Source: Poecilobothrus nobilitatus
Taxonomy: Eukaryota > Arthropoda > Insecta > Diptera > Dolichopodidae
Assembly: GCA_947095535.1 (NCBI GenBank)
Contig: OX352772.1
Span: forward strand, 36,413,445-36,477,444
Direction of reading: 5' to 3'
DNA length: 64,000 nt
Of the stretch, positions 32,551 through 43,000 are shown in pieces (the stretch's first letter is position 1; each line of letters begins with the position of its first letter). A program made the translations under genes and the position numbers. The notes beneath the pieces were generated by a model. It did not search any database and was not told the origin of the DNA. It saw nothing but the letters and a program-made list of their open reading frames with translations.

Positions 32551-33554
32551 TTTATACCCTACACCTAAAACATTCAAATTAAATTAAAAATCCATAAGTT
32601 ATTTTAGTTAGGTATTTAATACAAGCTAAAAAAAATAAATGCTGTTACAACCTTTGTACAAAATTTTAGGTTTCTATTTTTATTAAATTCGAAAATATGA
32701 TTGTTAGGTCTTGGGAAGTGTGTGAAGGTACGCGGACCACCACCCCAATTCATCTCAAATTTTAGAGACATCAACAGGGTAGAACATTCTTATATCAAAT
32801 TTCAAGTTTATATATTTATTAATTTCGAAGATATGCTTGTTTAACCTTAGAAGTTATGTGGCAGATACCCGAACAACCATTCTAATTCATTTTAAATTGA
32901 CAAATCAGGGATTCAGGAAACAACACCCTAGTACCAAATTTGAAGTTTTTGTCTTTATTAATTTCGAAGATATGCTTGTTCGGTTTTGGGAGTTGTATGG
33001 GAGGTACGCGAACGACCACTCCAATTCCTCTCAAATTTTAGACAAATCAGGGATTTAGGAAACAGCATCCTCCTATCAAATTTGAAGTTCCTATCTTTAT
33101 TAATTTCGAAGATATGCATGTTCGGTTTTGGGAGTTGTATGGGAGGTACCCGAACAACCACTCCACTTCATCTCAAATTTTGGGGATATCAGGGATTCAG
33201 AAAAACACACCCTCGTACAAAATTTTAAGTTTCTATCTTTATTAATTTCGAAAATATGCGTATTAGGTTTTGGAAGTTGTATGGGAGGTACTCGAACGCA
33301 TGGTCCGATTTCGCCCATTTACAATCCCCGCCTTACCTTAGTCATTGTTAACCTACAGTATAAATTTCATCAAGATAGCATCATTATTTTTTGAGTTATC
33401 GTGCGGACGGACGGACGGACATCGCTAAATCGGCTCAGGAGGTGATCCTGATTCAGAATATATATACATGTCTATACCTAACTCGCTTCCTTTTGGTGGT
33501 TACAAACACCATACCAAAGTTAATATACCCTATACTTAATGTGTAGGGTATAAA
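32551..33554 (-). mobile_element. TTTATACCCTACAC element nested in the Mutator-like element
   Basis: TTTATACCCTACAC at 32551-32564 has an exact complement at 33541-33554. A GACGGACGGACGGAC tract is at about 33407. The interior holds five units with the phrase ATTAATTTCGAAGATATGC at about 32691, 32817, 32957, 33099 and 33241; the last three are 142 bases apart. The right part resembles a repeat found widely in fly genomes (recalled, not searched). Confidence 0.65.
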
Positions 33555-33904
33555 AAACAATTTACAAAATTAATAAATTTTCAACAATCAAAGAATTTAT
33601 ATACGTAAGTACATATATAAATAGAAATATATACACATTAAAAATTTTTTTTTAAAATATATTAGTTTTACAAGACATTAATAAATACTGCTTTTCTCAT
33701 GCTGACTACACAACAGAATTTTGTAGAAATTTCAGAATTTTCAGAATTATTTTCACTATCGTTATTAGGTTCAATTACAGATTTGTCATTGTCACAAATT
33801 GTCATTGCCATTGTCATATGTAAAATATACTTTTTAAACAAAATTTTAAATTATAAAATTTAAATATTTTAAATATAGTTTGAAATTTATTATGCGTATT
33901 GTGA

Positions 33905-33960
33905 GCAATTAAACGGAGGGGGATGGGCAGACGCGTGTACGTAGTTACGCGTCGCCTTTT
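33905..33960. repeat. GC-rich hairpin
   Basis: GACGCGT and ACGCGTC form a 7-bp stem around a 10-base loop within an unusually GC-rich patch near 33930. It lies inside the Mutator-like element, right of the nested insertion. Confidence 0.3.
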
Positions 33961-34336
33961 TAAATATTATATATAGTATATCTGGACTCCGTATATCTAT
34001 ATAAGTTTTATTAAGTTTTTGTTTGTTTAAATATATCACGACAAGGAGCAATTGAAAAAGTACCGTCAATTAAATATTTTCTTGGTTGATCATTTGGTTG
34101 CTATTATTATTAAATTATTGAAATCCTATTTGATTATTAGAATTAATAAAAAAAAAACAAAAATAAAATAAAATTATATGGCTTTATGTCTCACATTTTT
34201 ATAAAACGATATGACTTTATGTCTCACTCAAATGAAACTTAAAGACATACGCGAAAAAATCGGCGTTTTAGAGTGATACATAAAGCCATAATGGTTTTAA
34301 GTCGAATGGCCTTAAGTCACGTTCACCGATTGATTA

Positions 34337-36116
34337 TTATATCAATTAAGTACGAAAAAATGCTACCGAAATGTAAAATTAACTATGATCCTATGATTGA
34401 AAACGTGCGAAAAACGTTTTTTTCAAAGTTATTTATTTGTATGATGAAAAATGTACGGAATGCGTTTCGTTTTTAATTCCGAGTAAAGTTTATGCTTTTA
34501 TAGGATTAACTCCCACACTCACATGCAAAGTTAATTTTACTCTGTCATTTTGAAACGACTAGAGTTAAATATGAACTTAAACTGTCAAAATTAGATTGCA
34601 ACATTTATTTATTTTAAACAAATAATGGAGTTTTCCAAAGAAAAATTAATTTTAAGAAGTATTATAAGTTCAACGAGTATTTTCATATGTTATTTTATAA
34701 TATTAAAATTTGAAATAAAAATGCAATATTTTTACTACTATGACTTTTATGTGCATAGTGTTAGCTAAACACCAGAGCAGAGAGTAAGAAACGAAACGCA
34801 CTCATGAAATTGTCCGCGTTTTTAAAACATTAAAAAAACATTAAAAATATAAGTTATTTATTTATTTTAAATCTTTTAAGTTAACAAAATGAAAAATTTA
34901 AGTTTTTTTTAATTTAACTATCCTAACCTTTCCTGATTACGAGAAAAATAACAAAACAGGACAAATACGCTGAATTGGTACGAAGGGTAAAAGAAAATAA
35001 TTTGGTAGGAATTTTACTTCTAACACTTCAAATGAAATTTTTTTTTTAAGAATAAACTATTCACGCTTTAAAATAAATTGCAATTGAAAAAACCTTTTTA
35101 TCCTCAATTTTTTACCTTAAAATGAACAAAATTCAAATTTTTTATTACCATTTTTTAATTTTTTATTCTAAAATTTAAAATTTTATAAAAAAAATTATTT
35201 TTGTTTACTTATTTTATAATTTGACGTTTATATTATATTAAAAATTGTTTTTGACAATTGTCATTAAAAATTTCGAATTAAAATTATCAAAAACATATAG
35301 GAAAGGTGAATAATATTTTTTGAACGGTGCGTTTTTCGTACGTTTTCAATCATACTCAAGTAAACATTTCTTTGAAACTGAACTGAGTTTTAATTTATTA
35401 AAGATAATAAATAATTGATACAAAATCTATGTTTGGAAAAATTACAAGGCGATTTTAAAAATATATTTTTAGCACATCTTATCAATTAATGGAAGAATTA
35501 CTTTAAGATTTAAAATTTATTTTAATTTATTTTAAAAATTTTTAATTTAAAAACCGATAAATTAAATTTTACATGTATACGTAGTAAAAAAATTTCGACA
35601 GTGGACTCAATCTTTATACAATCAAAAAATATAACTTTAATTAAAATAAAATAGAAACTAACAAAAAAAAAAAAAAAAACCACATATATTTAAATTTTTT
35701 AAAAGATCGTAATATAAATTTTTTTTAAAAAAATATTTTCTAAATAAAAAAAAAAAAATACAGAAATAATTAAAACTTAAAAATAATTAAATATTCTTTT
35801 CAAACCAAAAATAATACAAAAACAAAAAATAAAAAATTCAATTTAGAAATTGCAAGCCAAAATAAATATGGAATCAATAAATAAAATATATTATATTAAA
35901 TAAAAAAAAAAAAAGAAATAGCTAAAATATACATACATTAAAAAATTTATATTGCTCAAAAAAATTTGTACCTATTAAAAAAAATATATATATAAAATTA
36001 AAAATAAATATAATGGAAAACTTAGTACTTAGTAAATATAAATATTATATCCAAATTAAATTATTTTTAAATTACAATTTTAATTTTTAACTTATGATTT
36101 TACAAATATATACTTA
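34337..36116. other. Intergenic AT-rich stretch
   Basis: No gene, RNA or clear repeat is recognised. Long homopolymer A and T runs are frequent. Confidence 0.4.
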
Positions 36117-36492
36117 TTTTACTTTAACTAAAAGCATTTTTACTTTAAGTGAACATTTTTTATTTCAAGTGAAGGAATTTTTAGTTTAAATGAAGATATT
36201 TGCAATAGAAAAGTAAAAAATTACATATTAATATACATATATATGTATATATGTATATGTATATATGCATAAATATCAAATACATAAATGTCTGGCCCAA
36301 ATATATGTGTAGTCTCTGGTATTACTTAAATTAAATCTACGTATATTAAATATTTATATAAATATAAACTACTGAAGTAAAGATTCTTCATTTAAAATAA
36401 AAATATCTTCATTTAAAGTAAATATATCTTCACTTAAAGTAGAAAATATTCACTTAAAGTAAAAAAGACTGCAGTTAAAGTAAAAATGGTGT
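36117..36492. repeat. Foldback of about 21-bp tandem repeats
   Basis: Right of centre (about 36380-36492) a unit like TTCACTTAAAGTAAAAA is repeated about five times with a period near 21-22 bases. Left of centre (about 36117-36200) the complementary unit TTTACTTTAAGTGAA is repeated about four times in the opposite direction. The two arms can pair along roughly 90 bases around a 180-base spacer rich in TATATG. Confidence 0.65.
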
Positions 36493-37979
36493 AAATAATA
36501 AAAAAAAAAAAAAAAATTTAAAAATGATTTGAAAAAAGTAAAATTTTTTAATGGAAGGCATAATTATTTATTAATTATATGATTATTATTTAGTTTATTC
36601 TTTTTTAAACCTGGTGCAAAAATTTTAATTGATAAAGTTTTCTTTTTAAATTTTTTTCTTTTTAAATAAATAAATAAAAAACTTTTTTTGTCAATAAAAT
36701 TTAAAGTGAATTTTAAAAATTAAATATAAAAATAATGTATACTTTTACTAAAGTCAAGATTTCAAAAAAAAAATTAAAAAAAGACCTAATTATATTTAAG
36801 AAAAAAAAACAAATAAAAATTTTCGAATACATAATACGATATTTTACAATCGTTTATATCTGCTTATATCTTTTACTGGTTATGTAATTTAATGCCACAC
36901 TATGATTTACATTATTTATTATTGCAAAATGCCACAATCCTTTTCCTATCGGATGTGAGCAATCGTTTTCAAAAAAATTAGTTACTTATTTTTAATTACT
37001 ATGCAATTACATATACACTTTATCTGTGTAATTATAGTATTTTATGATAAGAAGGAGACATGCATATATGATTCTCTAGGCCTTTGAGTCTAATTCTAAA
37101 ATTAAGTTTTATAAAATAAGCAAAAATTTTTCATCTCTGCATTCTAAAAAATTATTGCAACATTATCCATGTACTGGATAATGGAAAGATTTACCGTGTA
37201 AAGATTTGCTTATTAATATAAACTATTAGCTAACTATTTAATGTTTCCGTATCCATTTCCTATCCTTTCCTACCCCTACCCTCTAGCCAATATACTACGT
37301 TAGCAGGTAAGGGTTTCATCCCATTATATTGGCTAAAGGGGGAGGTGGGTTTAGTCAGTAAGAATCTTACACTGCCAAGGGAAAAGCTGTCTTGCTGTCT
37401 TTGAAAAATTTTCACCTTCCTTAGGAAAAAAAAAAAAAATAATTTTGCAATAATTTTGTCTCCCATGATTGATTGATCCAACCAATAACAAATATGAGTT
37501 TTAATTAATTTTAAATATTTTTAATTATTTTGATCCATTTATCGTAATTCTTTAATAAAAGCATACATTAAAATAAAAAAAAAATAAATAAAAATAAATA
37601 AATAAATTTATTAACTAGCCAAATTTAAAGTAAATTAAAAAATAAATTAAATATAAAAAAAAAATTAATAAAATGAACCTATTTTTTTTATTTTATAATT
37701 ATAATACTAACATTTTTAAATTATTGTAAAATATTCAATATAAATATAAATTTACCAAAAAAAAATATTAATAATAATAAAAAATTGTTTTTATATTTTG
37801 TGATTGTTTTTAATAATTAATTTCAGTATTTGTTTCAATAGCTTTAAATCTGTTCACACTAAAATGGTAAGTAAAAATGAAGCTGTTAACGGTAGTGAAC
37901 AGATATTTTTGTAGTTTTTTGTTTTAGGGGAATATCCCTGCCAAAAAAATGTTTCAGGCGTTCCTGTAATCTTTCCATT
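36493..37979. other. Intergenic stretch with one GC-richer patch
   Basis: No gene is recognised. At 37255-37435 the base composition changes to C/T-rich and GC-richer sequence (AGCCAATATA appears twice in opposite orientation, near 37286 and 37326). This is likely a repeat fragment of unknown family. Confidence 0.35.
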
Positions 37980-38105
37980 TCAGGCGTGGCTTTGAATGTC
38001 GTAAGGGGAATTATCCTTACGAGGTGTGTGGGATTCGAACCCACACTCCGTTGGTGTTTACAACGTATTTCATTACGCCCTTACCTACAAGACCTCCGGC
38101 GCCCC
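37980..38105 (-). mobile_element. tRNA-derived SINE, best-preserved head
   Basis: On the minus strand it starts GGGGCGCCGGAGG, with A-box-like TTGTAGGTAAGGGCG and B-box GGTTCGAATCC, then ends in AGCCACGCCTG. These are spaced as in a tRNA promoter. It abuts a TATACCC-family fragment, next to the breakpoint of the segmental duplication. Confidence 0.7.
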
Positions 38106-38111
38106 ATTTTA

Positions 38112-38700
38112 TTTTAGACCCGTGCGATTCCTTGTAATAAGCAAGATAGATATACCTTCAAAGGTATGGATCGGATTAGAATCCAATTCTGAGACGATTA
38201 AGCTTTGTCCGTCTGTCTGTCCATCAGCACGCTAACTCAAAAATTAAAAAAGCTAGAGTCTTGCAATTAACACAAAATATTCTGAGATCAATTTGTAGGT
38301 TCCCTATTTCTTTTGGTTGAGATCCGACCAAAATTTTGGGTAGCTTTCGAGCAACTAACTTGATCTCCAAATTTGTCCATACAAATTTTTCAAAAGTTTC
38401 ACATCGTTTGAAGTAGAACCATGAAATTTTAAATGCGAATAGATATCCTAAAAAAATTTATTTTATGGAAGAACTTTTCTTTTGTAGCCCCACCCGTTAC
38501 GAAGCTACAGTCCTTCAAAGTTCGAAAAAGCTCTATATTTAAATTTGTATAACACAAGTTCTATAAGGTATATCTCCAATTTGAAAATGCCAAACGATAG
38601 CTTTTTTTATGAGTTTTACAAACATATATATAATAAATACATATATAATTGTGCCATAGGATGTCTTAATTTACCGTTATGCAAAACCAAAGACTATACA
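38112..38700 (+). mobile_element. TATACCC-family fragment at the duplication breakpoint
   Basis: The match to the family runs from ATATACCTTCAAAGGTATGG to AATTTACCGTTATGC and stops at 38700. From 38701 on the sequence is anoctamin exon 5. Confidence 0.6.
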
Positions 38701-39644
38701 TATCATCTGATAAGCTCAGGTAAAATTATATTAATTTTAATTTTGTTACCTTAGTAAAATGTATTTGGAAAATGTTCTATGTGTTCTATAATGTTCTAAA
38801 ATTTCAATTTGATAGTGTTAACTTATTTGAGATTTACATAGGAACTATTTTGTTCCTAATTATTTTGATTTAATTGTTATAAATGTATTTTATGTCTTGT
38901 TGCCATTTAAATAAAAGTAGAATTTTCATTATTTACTTATAAAAGGCTAATAATTACTTATAGTCACTTCATTCAATTTTGTAACAAATTCATCTAATCT
39001 TGTTTTAAACATTTTCTTAGTTGCAAACTGTTTTAATTTTATTTTACAACTCTACTCCTAATATTTTGGAACATTTTTTTATCTTTTTATATTTTTTTTA
39101 TTTATTTTATTTATTGTAGTAATGACATGTAATGAGAATAATACAATCTTTATGTGCCTATAATGTGATATTAAATGTGACTATTGGTTATTAAAAGAAA
39201 CGTGTACATCATCAAAATTCAATTATTTATTTGATAATGGTTTAACGTTAGTGTTTGCGCTGTTTATGTCCTTTTGGGGTAAATATTATTTTAATTTGTA
39301 ATAATTTTATTAAATTATCTTGTTACAATATTAAATAAAAAACTAATCAAATTAATTTATGAAATTAATTTTTTGTTTTGTTTGTTTTCTTTTGAAATAT
39401 TGTAGCTGCCTTATATTTAGAATTATGGAAACGATATTCAGCTAGTTTAATACATCGTTGGGGTTTAACAGATTTTTCAGATCAAGTTGAACATCCTAGA
39501 CCACAATATCTTGCCAAAATACAAAATTCAAAAAATGCAGCTACAAAATTTAATGTTGTTCATCGAGTACTAGAACCGCATGTGCCTTTTTGGAAAGTTA
39601 AATTTCCATCATTTATAATGAGTTATTCAGTAGCGATAATATTT
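38701..39644 (+). pseudogene. Anoctamin pseudogene fragment (end of exon 5, exons 6 and 7)
   Basis: The last 19 bases of exon 5 (38701-38719) are followed by exon 6 at 39120-39278 and exon 7 at 39406-39644. All splice sites are kept. Exon 6 has a 2-base deletion just after its start (159 against 161 bases) and a CAA-to-TAA change near its CPQC motif, so it cannot be read through. Exon 7 is still open. Exons 1-5 and 8-12 are absent on either side, so this is a by-product of the duplication. Confidence 0.9.
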
Positions 39645-40087
39645 GTGAGTATAAAATTTTTATTTTGATTTGATTTATATAAGTTTTATTCCGGGTTGAA
39701 TCTGTATAACTTCTCAATGTTGATTGGATTAAAGAAATAAACTTATACACCTAAATACACTTCAACGATTTTGTTATTAATAAAAAAGAAGTAAAAAATA
39801 AGATGCTTTCTACCGAACTTATTCAAAATTAACGAAAAAAAAACAAAATAAAATAATACTATATTTATGGTGACTTTTGTGTAATTAATTTTTATTCCCA
39901 GTTTTTTTTTTCAACTTGCAAGTAAATAATTTACATAGCAATAATTTTTTACAATAATTATTTTATTATTCATTTTCCACTGTACGAGCAAAAGGTTCTT
40001 CAGAATTTGTTTGTAAATAATAATTTCCTCCAGTTCTATGTTATATAAAACAAAAAAATAAAAATATTTTAATAAATTTTGTTTAAA

Positions 40088-43000
40088 TTATAAATTGTAT
40101 TTATCATACGTCATTGATAGATCCAATCCCATTATTGCAGTTTCATTATCATTATATAATTGTGGAAAGTTTTCTATCCATTCATCAAATGAATTTGCCT
40201 TATAAGCTAAAAATACTCTATCGTATTTATTTGAAACTGTTTCAGCCCAAAATCGCCATGATCTCCAATGACTGCAATAATCTTCAAAACAATATCAAAT
40301 AAATCAATAAGATATATAATAAAGTTATTAAAAAAGAAAACCATTTGCATTCATAGTTCCAATTGTTCTTATGGGGCATCCTGGCTGTAAACCTGCTCCT
40401 CCATTCGGCCAAAAGTCTATGGTTCCAGTAGGAAATGGTGCTCCATAAATACTTTAGTTTTTTAATATTAAAATTTAGTTTAATTAGTGAATATAAAATT
40501 ATTAAGCTTAGCTTAATAGCTATTTTTAATTTTCTTGTTCTAGTAAATCATATAACACTAATTTTAATTGGGTTAAACTAAATAAACCTAAAGTATAACA
40601 ACATATAGCTTGCAACGACGATTACTAATTTTTAGCACATTTCCAAAAAAATTTTGAAAAAATGTGCTTATTAGTTTCACTCTGTCCGTCCGTCCGTCCG
40701 TCTGTTTACAAAACTTCTACACCGTTGAAGATAGAGAAAAAAAATTTTAACCATAGGTAGGTCTCATAAAAAAAATAATTTTGTGGAACAACTTTTTCAT
40801 GTAGCCCCCCCCATTACGGAGCTACACCCCTTCAAACTTTGAAAAAGCCCTATTTTTAAATGCATATATCTTATGTTCTGATTAAGATTTTTTCAATCTG
40901 GAAACGTCATTCGACAGGTATTTCTTTTAAATTTGTAAATTTATATCAAAATTATACAATTTTTTTAAATTTAGTATTTAAATTTACCGTTATGTGAAAA
41001 CTAAATTTTGCATGATTTTTCTACTTTCATAACTCCGGCACGCTTCTAGATAGAAGCTTGAAATTTTGAGGCAAGAAAGAACTTTTAGAATCAGTATAAG
41101 TTTGCTCAGAAAATTTTTTCGGACCACCCCCTGTTTAAGAGCTATTAGGGCTTAAAAATTGAAAATTTGCTATTTTTAAACACCTGTAACTTAGGAACCT
41201 GCACACATTTTACTTCTGCAAGATGTAAAAATTAAAGCTACAATAATATATTTTTACGTATGTGAAAGGTTTATTTTAGTTGTAAAGGGTTCCAAAGTTG
41301 CAGCTCTTCAAAATTGTAAAAAAGCCCCATTTTCAGATGTATATATCTCGGGCTCTGCGTAATAGTTTTGCAATCTAAAACCGGTAGAAGATCGAAAATT
41401 TTATTATCTATATAAAACAATATCAAAATTATGTAATATTTTGTAATTTACGTTTTAAATTTACCGTTATGTGAAAACCACATTTTGCATGAAATTTCTT
41501 TTTTCATAACTCCGGCACCCCTTTAGATAGGAACCTGAAATTTTGAGACAAGAAAGAACTTTTAGAATTAGTATAAGTTTCCTCAGAAAATTTTTTGGTA
41601 ACGCCCCCGCTTTAAGAGTTATTACGCCTCAAAAATTTAAAATTTGCTATTTTTAGACACCTGTAACTTAGGCACCTGTAAAAATTTTGCTTCGGCAAGA
41701 CATGAAAATTAAAGCTACAATAATATATTTTTACGTGTGTGAAAGGTTTATTTTAGTTGTAAAGAGTTCCAAAGCTGCAGCTCTTCAAAATTGTAAAAAA
41801 GCCCCATTTTCAGATGTATATATCTCGGGCTTTGCGTAATAGTTTTGCAATCTAAAACCGGTAGAAGATCGAAAATTTTATTATCTATATAAAACAATAT
41901 CAAAATTATGTAATATTTTGTAATTTACGTTTTAAATTTACCGTTATGTGAAAACCACATTTTGCATGAAATTTCTTTTTTCATAACTCCGGTACCCCTT
42001 TAGATAGGAACCTGAAATTTTGAGACAAGAAAGAACTTTTAGAATTAGTATAAGTTTCCTCAGAAAATTTTTTGGTAGCGCCCCCTGTTTAAGAGTTATT
42101 ACGCCTGAAAAATTGAAAATTTGCTGTTTTTAGACACCTGTAACTTAGGCACCTGTAAAAATTTTTCTTCGGCAAGACATAAAAATTAAAGCTTCAATAA
42201 TATATTTTTACGTGTGTTAACAGCTTTTCTTAGTTATATAGGATTCCGGACTTACGGCCCCTCAAAATCTCAAAAATGTCCTATTTTCAAGTTTTTTCTT
42301 ATTACATGAAATTTTCAAATTTTTGTGTAAGTCACACTTCTAAACAGTTTGTATTGAGTTTTGGAAATGTGCGCTTTTAAAAACCGTTGGTTTACATTCT
42401 ACCTTGTTATTACTAATTTTGTTTATGAAAATAATAATTCTTAATATTATTTCTTCGAAATATAATGTATAGTGTTATATGATCTTATAATTTTATGTAT
42501 TTATAATTAAGTATGTACCTTGCATCTGTATGAATGACATCAACCAATTTTGCATCACTTGATCTTATTGGAGCGACCACTGAAGCACCATAAAAAAGTG
42601 GAAATGCCGGATCTAATGCTGTTATTCTAGAAAAAAAATAAGAATAATTTATGTTATCAAAAAAAAAAACCAAACAGACCTATTTAGAACTTTTGCTCCT
42701 TTAGTTTGGCTTATTAAATTTCGTCCTATATGACCTACTAATTGGCCACCTAATGAATGACCAACTAAATGAAATTTTTCAATTAGTAATCCAGCATTAA
42801 ATAATTCAATTAAAGCTTTTGAAACAAAAGGAGCTATCTGAAATATTAAAAAAGAAAAAAAACACGAACAAAAGAATTGTATAAGATAAAACTCTTTTAA
42901 TATTAAATACTTATTACTTACATAAGGTACGTTGTCAACAGCTGTTACAAAAGATCCATTAACGAAAGCATTATAATCTAATGTTATAAAATTATGATCA

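Larger units (their letters stand above)
32347..34327. mobile_element. Mutator-like non-autonomous element with 9-bp target duplication
   Basis: The ends share ACTTAAGGCCATTCG in inverted orientation (left start GGTTACGT, right end ACGTTCACC). They are flanked by a perfect 9-bp direct repeat GATTGATTA at 32338-32346 and 34328-34336. Nine-base target duplications are characteristic of Mutator-like transposons. Inner sequences such as TTATGTCTCA and AAATGAAAC are also mirrored between the two sides. No transposase is present; part of the interior is a later insertion (32551-33554). Confidence 0.7.

Noticed and set aside
32837..33394. Overlapping open frames on both strands
   Set aside because: They are produced by 142-bp tandem units in a non-autonomous element and repeat the same peptide phrases in both directions.
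37260..37481. 73-codon minus-strand open frame in the GC-richer patch
   Set aside because: Composition looks like repeat DNA with a poly-F run from an A tract; no domain seen.
39406..39644. Functional exon in a second anoctamin gene
   Set aside because: Open and spliceable on its own, but the adjoining exon 6 is frameshifted and no other exons accompany it.
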